33,937 nt of DNA from Patescibacteria group bacterium (GTDB lineage: Bacteria; Patescibacteriota; Patescibacteriia; Magasanikbacterales; GWA2-37-8): NCBI GenBank assembly GCA_022710645.1, contig JAKLGL010000001.1:529010-562946 (forward strand). The letters run 5' to 3'. Position numbers and translations under genes: made by a program. Position 1 is the first letter of the stretch. The number at the start of each line of letters is the position of its first letter. The notes beneath the pieces were generated by a model, which was not told the DNA's origin, ran no database searches, and saw only the letters and a list, made by a program, of their open reading frames with translations. Shown here in pieces: positions 1 to 7,089 of this stretch.

Positions 1-594
1 CTCATCACCAAAATCACCACTGCTTCAGGAGAAGAAAAGAAACTTTACGGTATGAGTTCGGAGAATGTGGAGATAACGTTTAACGGTGAAGGTAGGTTGC
101 AAAGCGGTGAAGCCAGGGTTGTTTTTCCAACAGAGGTTCAAGAATTGATAGATGAAAATCAAAGTATTAAAGTTAATGTTACTTTAACCTCTCTTGATAC
201 TGTAAATAGTATTGCGGTAATAAATAAAGATAAAACAGGTTTTACAGTCAAAGAACTTAAAAATGGAAAATCTGACGCGACTTTTGATTGGTTTGTTGTA
301 GCTAAAAGAAAGATAATCGATGATATCTTGGTTGATAATAGCAATGATGAAATTATTGAAGAGATTCCAACAACAACCTCTGATGACACAACTCCTGAAA
401 TAATAGTAGAACCGACGGTAACAGAAGAGTTGACAACTACAACTTTCGAAAATGTTTCTCCAGAGGTAATTGAAGAACCGGTTGTTATTCCCGAGCCAGT
501 AGTTGAAACTGCTCCAGAAGTTACTATTGTTCCGCCGACAATTGAAGAACCTGCACCAGCGTCGGAAACACCGACAGAAACTCCTTCAATTTAA
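1..594 (+). CDS. C-terminal part of a surface-exposed repeat/tail-fibre-like protein (5' end outside window)
   Basis: The frame is open from base 1, so the ATG at 52 is probably internal and this is the 3' end of a longer gene. The first ~100 residues have beta-rich sequence with motifs such as GEARVVF and GFTVKEL followed by FDWFVVAKRK. I recognise this pattern from C-terminal domains of large bacterial surface or tail-fibre-like proteins. The last ~85 residues are low-complexity and rich in Pro, Glu, Thr and Val, like a spacer or wall-spanning tail; no sorting motif or membrane segment follows. A strong terminator stands just downstream. The function beyond a cell-surface role is not known to me. 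Confidence 0.6.
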   Translation, partial: LITKITTASGEEKKLYGMSSENVEITFNGEGRLQSGEARVVFPTEVQELIDENQSIKVNVTLTSLDTVNSIAVINKDKTGFTVKELKNGKSDATFDWFVVAKRKIIDDILVDNSNDEIIEEIPTTTSDDTTPEIIVEPTVTEELTTTTFENVSPEVIEEPVVIPEPVVETAPEVTIVPPTIEEPAPASETPTETPSI

Positions 595-604
595 TTTTTT
601 TAAA

Positions 605-637
605 AACAACCGTTAAATGACGGTTGTTTTGTTTTTT
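605..637 (+). terminator. Rho-independent terminator after the surface protein
   Basis: A perfect 9-bp stem (AACAACCGT, 605-613, with ACGGTTGTT, 620-628), a 6-nt loop and a T-rich tail (629-637) lie 11 bases after the stop codon. Confidence 0.85.
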
Positions 638-652
638 GAATATTGCTATACT
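624..652 (+). promoter_or_regulatory. Predicted sigma70 promoter for uppP
   Basis: TTGTTT (624-629), a 17-bp spacer and TATACT (647-652). The -10 is preceded by TGC, which makes an extended -10. The weak -35 overlaps the right arm of the upstream terminator. Confidence 0.55.
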
Positions 653-691
653 ATATAAAGTAAAGTTGTACAATTATTGTATACAAAATTT

Positions 692-1459
692 ATGTCTTAT
701 TTTCACGCAATCATTATCGCTGTTGTTGAAGGAATTACCGAATTTTTACCGATTTCTTCCACCGGCCATATGATTTTGACCGCTGATTTATTGAAATTGG
801 AATATAGTAAATTTCTTTCCACTTTTGAAATCAGTATACAATTGGGCGCTATTTTGGCTGTAATTTATTTGTATTGGAAAAAACTTTTTATAGGTATTGA
901 AATTTGGAAAAAAATCATAGTTGCTTTTCTGCCTTCGGCGATTTTGGGTTTTACTTTTTACCCGATGATTAAAAAAATGTTAGAAGGAAATACCGTGGTT
1001 CTATGGTCTCTTTTTTTAGGCGGTATTGTTTTAATAATTTTTGAACTTTGGTATAAAGAACGAGAAACAGATATTTCCGAAGTGGAAAATATTTCTTACA
1101 AACAATCATTTATTGTTGGTCTTTATCAATGTATTGCTATGATTCCCGGGGTTTCTCGTTCCGCAGCTACTATTATCGGCGGGCTTACTCAGAGGATGAA
1201 ACGAAAAACGATAATTGAATTTTCTTTTCTTTTGGCTATTCCGACTATGGGCGCAGCCACAGGGTATGATTTATTAAAAAACGCTTCGGCTTTTAATATT
1301 GATCAACTTCTACTTCTTTTTACAGGTTTTATAATATCTTTTTTTGTAGCGATTATTAGTATTAAATTTTTGCTAAGTTTAGTCAAAAAATACACATTTA
1401 TTGGGTTTGGGGTTTATCGTATTATCATAGCTATTGTCTTTTGGTTTTTTATAAGTTAA
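692..1459 (+). CDS. uppP: Undecaprenyl-diphosphate phosphatase UppP/BacA
   Basis: Integral membrane phosphatase that recycles undecaprenyl diphosphate to the monophosphate lipid carrier used for peptidoglycan and surface glycans. The protein is 255 residues, a normal length, with several hydrophobic segments throughout. Both family signatures are intact: EGITEFLPISSTGH at residues ~13-26 and PGVSRS at ~152-157, which supply the catalytic Glu, Ser, His and Arg. I chose the ATG at 692 over an upstream in-frame TTG at 677 because the family starts just before the EGITEF helix and because T precedes the ATG, as in almost every gene here. The CBS-domain gene follows 42 bases later and probably shares the transcript. 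Confidence 0.95.
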   Translation: MSYFHAIIIAVVEGITEFLPISSTGHMILTADLLKLEYSKFLSTFEISIQLGAILAVIYLYWKKLFIGIEIWKKIIVAFLPSAILGFTFYPMIKKMLEGNTVVLWSLFLGGIVLIIFELWYKERETDISEVENISYKQSFIVGLYQCIAMIPGVSRSAATIIGGLTQRMKRKTIIEFSFLLAIPTMGAATGYDLLKNASAFNIDQLLLLFTGFIISFFVAIISIKFLLSLVKKYTFIGFGVYRIIIAIVFWFFIS

Positions 1460-1471
1460 AATAAAATTAAC

Positions 1472-1503
1472 AATCTTTTAATCTTCTAATTTTTAAACTT
1501 TAT
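1472..1503 (+). repeat. Four-unit degenerate 8-nt tandem array ending in the start codon
   Basis: AATCTTTT, AATCTTCT, AATTTTTA and AACTTTAT follow one another without gaps. The last two bases of the fourth unit are the AT of the ATG at 1502. Confidence 0.7.
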
Positions 1504-1954
1504 GTTAGTTCGCGATCTCATGGACCCCAAGGTCCTTGCCGTTTATGTCGGTACAACTTATGAACAAGTTTTTAAAACTTTGCAAGAAAATAACGCCGGC
1601 GGAGCTATTGTTTTAGATGAAGATGAAAGGTTAGTTGGTTTTGTTTCTGAAAAAGATTTATTTCGTATTTTGTATCCTTTTTATACTAGTTATTACGATA
1701 ATCCGGAAATGTATACAGATTTTGAAGAAAGGGAAGGAAAACCCGAACAAATAAGAAATAAGAAAGTCGAAGTGTTTATGAAAAAAGAGGTGTATACTAT
1801 CGGACCGAACGAACCGGCGATAAAAGCCGGAGCTTTGATGTTAGCCAGAAGCACTGATAGATTAACGGTTATGGAAAACGGTAAACCTATTGGCACTCTT
1901 TATCGTAAAAACATCTTCAAGACGTTGTTGGAAAAAAGTTTGGGATTAAAATAA
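1502..1954 (+). CDS. CBS-domain pair protein
   Basis: A 150-residue soluble protein made of two CBS motifs. The first spans about residues 1-60 (RDLMDPKVLAV, then GGAIVLDEDERLVGFVSEKDL). The second spans about 88-150 (VEVFMKKEVYTIGPNEPA, then RLTVMENGKPIGTLYRKNI). Such pairs form Bateman modules that bind adenine nucleotides (AMP, ATP or SAM) and sense energy state; no catalytic domain is attached, so it probably acts on a partner. It follows uppP closely and is closed by a strong terminator. The ligand and target cannot be read from the sequence. Confidence 0.88.
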   Translation: MLVRDLMDPKVLAVYVGTTYEQVFKTLQENNAGGAIVLDEDERLVGFVSEKDLFRILYPFYTSYYDNPEMYTDFEEREGKPEQIRNKKVEVFMKKEVYTIGPNEPAIKAGALMLARSTDRLTVMENGKPIGTLYRKNIFKTLLEKSLGLK

Positions 1955-1965
1955 AAGTTATGATT

Positions 1966-2009
1966 ATAACCCTCGTCAAAATTGACGAGGGTTATTTGTT
2001 TTATTTTTT
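1966..2009 (+). terminator. Rho-independent terminator after the CBS gene
   Basis: A perfect 14-bp inverted repeat (1966-1979 with 1982-1995, core ACCCTCGTC) is followed by a T-rich tract up to 2009. The T tract leads directly into the proS -35 box. Confidence 0.9.
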
Positions 2010-2036
2010 GACAAAAATAGGTTAATTTAGTATAAT
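2008..2036 (+). promoter_or_regulatory. Consensus sigma70 promoter for proS
   Basis: TTGACA (2008-2013), exactly 17 bp, TATAAT (2031-2036): a full consensus match. It begins inside the T tract of the preceding terminator and leaves a leader of only ~20 nt before the ATG. Confidence 0.9.
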
Positions 2037-2061
2037 TTTATCAAATATCTAAATATTTTTT

Positions 2062-3309
2062 ATGAAATTTTCTCAACTTTTTACCAAAACAAGTAAAACC
2101 GCGGTTTCCGATGCCGACAGTATTAACGCTAAATTATTGACTCAAGCCGGTTTTATCACCAAACAAATGGCTGGAGTCTATGTTTTTTTACCGCTTGGTT
2201 TGAGGGTGCTCAATAAAATAGAAAATACTATTCGCGAAGAAATGAATAAAATCGGAGGAAATGAAGTTTTAATGCCGACTTTGACATTGGAAGAAAATTA
2301 CGAAATTACCGGTCGCGACAAAACTTTGACTGATGTTTTTTACCGCACTTCCGGAGCCGGAGAATCAAAAATAGTTCTGAATCCGACTCATGAAGAAATT
2401 GTTACTCCATTGGTGCAAAAATTCGTTTTTTCTTATCAGGATTTACCTAAAAGTGTTTATCAATTTCAAACTAAATTCAGAAATGAAGCTCGCGCTAAAT
2501 CAGGACTTTTGCGCGGTCGTGAATTTCGGATGAAAGATATGTATTCTTTTCATGCGGATGAAAAAGATTTAGACGCTTATTATGAGGAAGTAACAAAAGC
2601 TTATTTTAGGGTTTATGACAGATTGGGACTTGGAAATGGCAGGACAATTTTAACTTATGCTTCCGGTGGCGCTTTTTCCAAATATTCTCATGAATACCAA
2701 ACTTTATCTTCTATAGGCGAGGATACTATTTATATTTGTGAAAAATGTCAGGTAGCGGTAAATAAAGAAATCGCCGACGAACAAAATGTTTGTCCTAAAT
2801 GCGGAAATAAAGATCTAAAAGAAGAAAAGGCGATAGAGGTGGGAAATATTTTTAAGTTGATGGATAAATTTACCGGACCTTTCAAGTTTTTATATCAAAA
2901 TGAAAAAGGAGAACAGCAGGTAGCACAAATGGGTTGTTATGGAATAGGTCCTTCGCGTATTATGGGTACTATCGTAGAAGTTTACAATGATGAAAAAGGT
3001 ATTATCTGGCCGGAAAGCGTAGCTCCTTACAAAGTCCACTTAATGTCTTTGGGTAAAGAAGAAGAAAGTAAAAAAGAAGCGGAAAAAATTTATCAAGAAT
3101 TATCACAGAAAAATATCGAAGTTTTATTTGATGATAGAGGAAACTCTTCTGCCGGAGAAAAATTGGCTGATGCCGATCTCATTGGTTTGCCGTATCGTGT
3201 TGTAGTTTCCAAAAAAACCATGGAAAAAGGCGGAGTGGAAGTGAAAAAAAGAAATGAAGAAAATGTTGAAATAATAAAAGCAAAAGATTTGATTAAAATT
3301 TTGTCTTAG
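2062..3309 (+). CDS. proS: Prolyl-tRNA synthetase, short form without editing domain
   Basis: Class II aminoacyl-tRNA synthetase that charges tRNA-Pro. Motif 2 is at about residues 139-159 (RNEARAKSGLLRGREFRMKD) and motif 3 at ~291-302 (GCYGIGPSRIMG), with the anticodon-binding domain after ~320. At 415 residues it is much shorter than the usual bacterial form (~570), because the INS editing domain between motifs 2 and 3 is missing. What remains there is a compact four-cysteine ribbon, C226/C229 and C244/C247, which matches the two Cys pairs that flank the insert in full-length enzymes. Hydrolysis of mischarged Ala-tRNA-Pro would therefore need a separate protein. It has its own consensus promoter. 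Confidence 0.95.
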   Translation: MKFSQLFTKTSKTAVSDADSINAKLLTQAGFITKQMAGVYVFLPLGLRVLNKIENTIREEMNKIGGNEVLMPTLTLEENYEITGRDKTLTDVFYRTSGAGESKIVLNPTHEEIVTPLVQKFVFSYQDLPKSVYQFQTKFRNEARAKSGLLRGREFRMKDMYSFHADEKDLDAYYEEVTKAYFRVYDRLGLGNGRTILTYASGGAFSKYSHEYQTLSSIGEDTIYICEKCQVAVNKEIADEQNVCPKCGNKDLKEEKAIEVGNIFKLMDKFTGPFKFLYQNEKGEQQVAQMGCYGIGPSRIMGTIVEVYNDEKGIIWPESVAPYKVHLMSLGKEEESKKEAEKIYQELSQKNIEVLFDDRGNSSAGEKLADADLIGLPYRVVVSKKTMEKGGVEVKKRNEENVEIIKAKDLIKILS

Positions 3310-3310
3310 C

Positions 3311-3346
3311 AATCTTTGTAATTTCTGTAATTTTTGTAATGTCTAT
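3311..3346 (+). repeat. Four-unit degenerate 9-nt tandem array running into the thiI start
   Basis: AATCTTTGT, AATTTCTGT, AATTTTTGT and AATGTCTAT are contiguous. The two possible thiI start codons (3339 and 3345) lie in the fourth unit. Confidence 0.75.
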
Positions 3347-4469
3347 GTTATTTTACGTTCGAGTCGATGAAATTTTTCTCAAAGGTAAAAATCAAAAAAT
3401 GTTTTTTGACGTTTTACGAGAAAATCTGAAAAAGACATTATCCCCGACATTTATCAAGCGGACCGAAGGCGGTCTGCTTTTAGATATATCGGAAAAAAAG
3501 AAAGAATTGCTTGGCTTGATTCCCGGAGTCGCCAAATATTCTTCTGTATCTGTATGTAAAAATGTTTTGACGGAGATGATTAAAGCCGGATATAAAATAT
3601 TAAAGGATTTCAAAGGGAAAACTTTTGCCATAGATACAAATCGTTCTTATAAAAAATTTCCTTTGAAATCACAGGAGATCAATAAAGAAGTGGGAGCTGA
3701 ATTGGCAAAAAAATTCTCTTTGAAAGTGGATTTAAACAATCCGGAAATTAAAATTTCTATTTTTATCACCAAGGACGAAACTTATGTTTGTGGAGATGAT
3801 GTTGAAGGTGTTGGCGGTTTGCCTGTGGGAACTTCCGGCAAAGTAATGTGTTTATTATCCGGAGGGATAGATAGTCCGGTAGCCGCTTATTTGATGATGA
3901 AACGAGGAGCTCAAATACAATTGATTCATTTTCAAAATCAAACCCAAGTAACACAAGAAGTTTCGGAAAAGATTTTTGATTTGGCAAAAGTTCTCAGTCA
4001 ATATCAATCAAAGATAAAATTACACATTGTGCCTTTTGCCGGTTGGCAAAAACAAGTGGTGATGAAAATTCCGGCGGATATTAGAATGCTTATAACCAGA
4101 AGATTAATGTTCAAGATAGCTCAAAATATAGCCAGAAAAGAAAAATGTCTGGCGTTATGTACGGGTGATAGTGTGGGTCAAGTTGCTTCGCAAACCTTGG
4201 AAAATATGGAGGTTGTCTATATGGCTGCCGAAATGCTAAAACTCAACCCTTTATCCGGAGCCAATAAAATAGAAATTACTCAATTGGCGCGTAAAATAGG
4301 AACTCTGGATATTTCCAATCGTCCCTATGAGGATTGTTGCAGTTTATTTGTAGACAAACACCCGCAAACCAAAGCCAAAATAAGCCACATAGAAGAAGTG
4401 GAAAAGAGGTTGGACTTATCCACACTTGACAAAACTGAAGTTATATCATACAATATTAGTATGAGTTAA
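3345..4469 (+). CDS. thiI: tRNA 4-thiouridine synthetase ThiI, no rhodanese domain
   Basis: Adenylates U8 of tRNA and inserts sulfur to make s4U. An N-terminal ferredoxin-like/THUMP region (to ~residue 165) is followed by the PP-loop ATPase with the SGGIDS motif (~172-177) and a conserved NRPYEDCC segment (~326-332). It ends without the C-terminal rhodanese domain of the E. coli enzyme, so sulfur must come from a persulfide donor such as the cysteine desulfurase encoded ~1.3 kb downstream. The ATG at 3339 would add two residues. I prefer 3345 because T precedes it, as at almost every other start here, and because 3339 lies in a repeat unit. The gene end contains a promoter for the next gene. 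Confidence 0.92.
   Translation: MLFYVRVDEIFLKGKNQKMFFDVLRENLKKTLSPTFIKRTEGGLLLDISEKKKELLGLIPGVAKYSSVSVCKNVLTEMIKAGYKILKDFKGKTFAIDTNRSYKKFPLKSQEINKEVGAELAKKFSLKVDLNNPEIKISIFITKDETYVCGDDVEGVGGLPVGTSGKVMCLLSGGIDSPVAAYLMMKRGAQIQLIHFQNQTQVTQEVSEKIFDLAKVLSQYQSKIKLHIVPFAGWQKQVVMKIPADIRMLITRRLMFKIAQNIARKEKCLALCTGDSVGQVASQTLENMEVVYMAAEMLKLNPLSGANKIEITQLARKIGTLDISNRPYEDCCSLFVDKHPQTKAKISHIEEVEKRLDLSTLDKTEVISYNISMS
4426..4454 (+). promoter_or_regulatory. Predicted sigma70 promoter inside the thiI 3' end
   Basis: TTGACA (4426-4431), 17 bp, TACAAT (4449-4454), within the last codons of thiI and 38 bases before the glutaredoxin ATG. Confidence 0.75.
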
Positions 4470-4492
4470 TTAATTTTTTATATTATATTTGT

Positions 4493-4720
4493 ATGATAAA
4501 TATATATTCCACTCCGTCATGTCCTTATTGTCACATGGTCAAGGATTATCTCAAAAGTAAAAATATTTCTTTTACCGACTATAATGTGGCGGAAGATCAT
4601 GATAAAGCCCAAGAAATGATTGAAAAATCCGGTCAAATGGGGGTTCCGGTAGTTGAAATTGACAATAATATAATCGTAGGTTTTGACAAACCGGAGATAG
4701 ATAGGTTGTTAAATTTATAA
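4493..4720 (+). CDS. Glutaredoxin-like thiol-disulfide oxidoreductase
   Basis: A 75-residue single thioredoxin-fold domain. It has the redox-active CPYC motif (C10 and C13) after the first beta strand (INIYSTPS), the cis-proline loop VPVVEI at ~51-56 and a C-terminal GFDKPEIDRLL helix. This is the size and motif order of glutaredoxin/NrdH-type proteins, which reduce disulfides of partner enzymes. Its own promoter inside thiI suggests expression independent of proS-thiI. The AT-rich palindrome 19 bases downstream could act as its terminator. I cannot tell from sequence whether glutathione or thioredoxin reductase reduces it. Confidence 0.9.
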   Translation: MINIYSTPSCPYCHMVKDYLKSKNISFTDYNVAEDHDKAQEMIEKSGQMGVPVVEIDNNIIVGFDKPEIDRLLNL

Positions 4721-4723
4721 ATA

Positions 4724-4752
4724 TAGACATGAGAAGATAAAAATATTATAAT
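4724..4752 (+). promoter_or_regulatory. Predicted sigma70 promoter for the nuclease-Rrf2-isc operon
   Basis: TAGACA (4724-4729), 17 bp, TATAAT (4747-4752). The -10 lies inside the left arm of a 36-nt palindrome, so the predicted transcription start falls near the palindrome centre. Confidence 0.65.
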
Positions 4753-4774
4753 ATGACCATATTATAATATTTTT
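4739..4774 (+). promoter_or_regulatory. 36-nt perfect AT-rich palindrome, candidate operator or terminator
   Basis: Arms of 17 nt (4739-4755 and 4758-4774) are perfect reverse complements around a 2-nt centre (AC). It covers the -10 box of the promoter upstream of the operon that encodes an Rrf2-family regulator, so it could be that regulator's operator. It also starts with an A run and ends with a T run, so it could terminate the glutaredoxin transcript. Confidence 0.6.
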
Positions 4775-4784
4775 TAAATTATAT

Positions 4785-5372
4785 ATGCTAAATGAAATAG
4801 TTTTTGACATAGAAACGCAAAATACTTTTGCCGAAGTGGAAAATGATTTTAAGAAATTAAAAGTTTCCGTTGTTTCTATCTATAGTTATGCCACGGATAC
4901 TTATCAAAGTTTTTCCGAAGACGAACTGTCAAAACTTTGGCCGATTTTGGAAAAAGCGGATAGACTCATCGGTTATAATAGTGAACATTTTGATTTACCC
5001 GTCCTAAATAATTATTATTTGGGGAATTTATTGGAACTTCCGAGTTTGGATTTATTAAAAAAAATTAAAGAAAGTTTAGGTATTAGATTGAAATTATCGG
5101 ATGTGGCCGAAGCGACTCTCGACAATATAACCAAGAGTGCGGACGGTCTGCAAGCTATCAAATGGTGGAAAGAGGGTAAAATAGACGAAATAAAAAAATA
5201 TTGTGAGCAAGACGTGAGAGTTACCAAAGAATTGTATGATTTTGGCAGAACTAACAATCAATTGTTTTATAAAAATTTAGTTGGAGAAGTTTTACCGTTT
5301 GCGGTAGATTTTTCTTTTCCGAACGATCAGAAAGAAATTAAAAAATCAGTTAATTTTACATTACCGTTTTAA
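4785..5372 (+). CDS. RNase H-like DEDDy 3'-5' exonuclease family protein (YprB-type)
   Basis: A 195-residue protein with the DEDD exonuclease fold: FDIET at residues 7-11 (D8, E10), EHFDLPVL at 67-74 (D70), and YCEQD at 139-143 (Y139, D143), which makes it DEDDy type. It matches the stand-alone RNase_H_2/YprB-like family. The substrate is not evident; 3'-5' trimming of DNA or RNA is the family expectation. It is the first gene after the palindromic promoter and stands only 2 bases before the Rrf2 regulator, so it is probably cotranscribed with the Fe-S genes, although no direct link to Fe-S assembly is known to me. Confidence 0.82.
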   Translation: MLNEIVFDIETQNTFAEVENDFKKLKVSVVSIYSYATDTYQSFSEDELSKLWPILEKADRLIGYNSEHFDLPVLNNYYLGNLLELPSLDLLKKIKESLGIRLKLSDVAEATLDNITKSADGLQAIKWWKEGKIDEIKKYCEQDVRVTKELYDFGRTNNQLFYKNLVGEVLPFAVDFSFPNDQKEIKKSVNFTLPF

Positions 5373-5374
5373 TT

Positions 5375-5764
5375 ATGTTTAGTTTAAAAAAAGAAACCGA
5401 TTACGCTTTACAATTGTTAAAAAGTATTCCGAAAGATAAGAAATTTTGCGTTAGTTTGAAAGATGTCGCCAAAGAGACTGGTGTTTCTTTTTTATTTTTA
5501 CAAAAGATTGCGCGAAAATTGCGTTTAGCCGGTTTGTTGAAAGCCGTGCAAGGGGTGAATGGCGGATATTCTTTATCCCGACCGGCCAATCAGATATCTT
5601 TGAAAGATATTATTGTGGCAATTGAAGGCGGATGTGCCGTATTGCCTTGTTATTGCGAAAAAAATAAATGTGCTTCCGCTAAATGTGTTTTGAAAAGCAA
5701 AATGAAGAAGATTAATGAAGATATTTTGAAAATTTTATCTAAAACGAAATTAAGCCAGTTTTAA
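5375..5764 (+). CDS. Rrf2/IscR-family transcriptional regulator with five-cysteine cluster loop
   Basis: A 129-residue winged-helix regulator. The Rrf2 N-terminus is clear (KKETDYALQLL, then VSLKDVAKETGVS with the recognition helix LQKIARKLRLAGLL, wing GVNGGYSL). Residues 87-104 hold C87, C92, C94, C99 and C104, at the place where IscR ligates its [2Fe-2S] cluster (three Cys and one His there). The exact ligands here differ and are unproven. It is encoded directly before the cysteine desulfurase with 1 base between them, the classic iscR position, so it is likely an Fe-S or redox sensor that regulates this operon. The palindrome at 4739-4774 is the obvious candidate site. Confidence 0.9.
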   Translation: MFSLKKETDYALQLLKSIPKDKKFCVSLKDVAKETGVSFLFLQKIARKLRLAGLLKAVQGVNGGYSLSRPANQISLKDIIVAIEGGCAVLPCYCEKNKCASAKCVLKSKMKKINEDILKILSKTKLSQF

Positions 5765-5765
5765 T

Positions 5766-6998
5766 ATGTTGCCTAAACCAAAAAAAATTCATCAAGTATA
5801 TTTTGATCATGCAGCTACTACATATACCGACAAGGCTGTAGTGAAAGCCATGATGCCGTATTTTACGGATATTTTTGGCAATCCTTCTTCGCTTTATAAA
5901 ATCGGACGTGAAGCTCAAACAATTCTCAGTAATGTTCGTAAAACCGTAGCTGAACTTATTCACGCAATGCCGGAAAATATCGTTTTTACCGCCGGCGGTA
6001 GTGAGTCAGATAATTTAGCTATTTTTGGTACGGCTTATGCGCATTCACAAATCGGAAAGCATATTATTTCCATAGGCATTGAACATCACGCCGTGCTTTA
6101 TCCTTTGCGTGAATTGGAAAAGCAAGGTTTTGAAGTTACTTATCTCAAAGTTGATAAAGAAGGTTTTGTTTCTGTCAAAGATGTGATTTCCGCTATTCGT
6201 CCGGATACGATTTTGATTACTATCATGTACGCAAATAATGAAATCGGCACTCTTGAACCGATTGCGGAAATCGGGCGTGAACTTTTGCGATATCGTAAAG
6301 AAAAAAATACCGCTTATCCTTATTTCCATACTGATGCGTGCCAAGCCGCCGGTTATCTGGATTTAGACGTAGAAAAATTACACGTTGATTTGATGACAAT
6401 AAATGGTAGTAAAATTTACGGACCCAAAGGAACGGGAATGCTATATGTCCGTCGCGGTATAAAAATAAAACCAATGATTTTTGGCGGAGCGCAGGAAAAG
6501 AAATTGCGAGCCGGTACGGAAAATGTTCCCGGTATTGTTGGTTTTGTTAAAGCCTTAGAATTGGCGCAAAAAAATAAAGATAAAGAGTTTTTGAAAATTC
6601 AGAAATTATCCACTTATTTGTGGAATGAAGTCAATAAAAAAATCAAAAAAGTTCGTTTAAACGGTCCTGTAATAGGCGATAAACGTTTGCCGAATAATGT
6701 GAATATTACTTTTGAAGATGTGGAAGGTGAAGCATTACTTTTGTATTTGGATGAATATGGTGTTATGTGTTCCACCGGTTCGGCTTGCACTTCGGAATCT
6801 TTGGAACCATCACATGTTTTGCGTGCCATTGGTTTACCTTACGAATTTGCTCACGGTAGTTTGCGATTTTCTTTGGGAAAAGAAAATACCAAAGAAGATA
6901 TTGATTATATGATGAAATATTTACCGCAAATTGTTGAAACTTTGCGAGAAATCAGTCCGGTGAATATGGGTAAAGAAAAACATCCTAAGTATAAATAA
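5766..6998 (+). CDS. iscS: Cysteine desulfurase (IscS/NifS family)
   Basis: PLP enzyme that removes sulfur from cysteine to form an enzyme persulfide for Fe-S cluster assembly and thio-tRNA synthesis. The N-terminal DHAATT motif is at ~14-19, the PLP lysine is K216 in GSKIYGPKG, and the sulfur-carrying cysteine is C341 in STGSACTSE. The usual His before the PLP lysine (SAHK) is Ser here. Length (410 aa) and the mobile Cys-loop fit the IscS/NifS group (class I). Between the Rrf2 regulator and the IscU scaffold, it is likely the sulfur source for both IscU and ThiI. A second Cys (C335) lies six residues before C341. Confidence 0.95.
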   Translation: MLPKPKKIHQVYFDHAATTYTDKAVVKAMMPYFTDIFGNPSSLYKIGREAQTILSNVRKTVAELIHAMPENIVFTAGGSESDNLAIFGTAYAHSQIGKHIISIGIEHHAVLYPLRELEKQGFEVTYLKVDKEGFVSVKDVISAIRPDTILITIMYANNEIGTLEPIAEIGRELLRYRKEKNTAYPYFHTDACQAAGYLDLDVEKLHVDLMTINGSKIYGPKGTGMLYVRRGIKIKPMIFGGAQEKKLRAGTENVPGIVGFVKALELAQKNKDKEFLKIQKLSTYLWNEVNKKIKKVRLNGPVIGDKRLPNNVNITFEDVEGEALLLYLDEYGVMCSTGSACTSESLEPSHVLRAIGLPYEFAHGSLRFSLGKENTKEDIDYMMKYLPQIVETLREISPVNMGKEKHPKYK

Positions 6999-7084
6999 AT
7001 TTACAATTTTTAATGAATTTTCAATTGTAAATTATAACATTGTAAATTCAATGAAAATTACAAAATTGAAAATTAAAAATTCTA
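6997..7084 (+). repeat. AT-rich direct and inverted repeats between iscS and iscU
   Basis: ATTGTAAATT occurs twice (7024-7033 and 7039-7048) and inverted once (AATTTACAAT, 6998-7007). The segment 7055-7084 is a looser inverted copy of the 7015-7033 region. The composition is unlike the coding sequence that follows, which argues that translation does not start at 7051. Confidence 0.6.
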
Positions 7085-7089
7085 CCAGT

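Noticed and set aside
677-691. TTG start for uppP (and similar TTG starts at 11176 and 23117)
   Set aside because: Each would extend the protein into promoter or repeat sequence, and an ATG with T at -1 lies shortly downstream at the family's usual start.
7051-7089. Upstream ATG that would add 13 residues to IscU
   Set aside because: The stretch belongs to an AT-rich direct/inverted repeat block, and its ATG has A at -1, unlike almost all others here.
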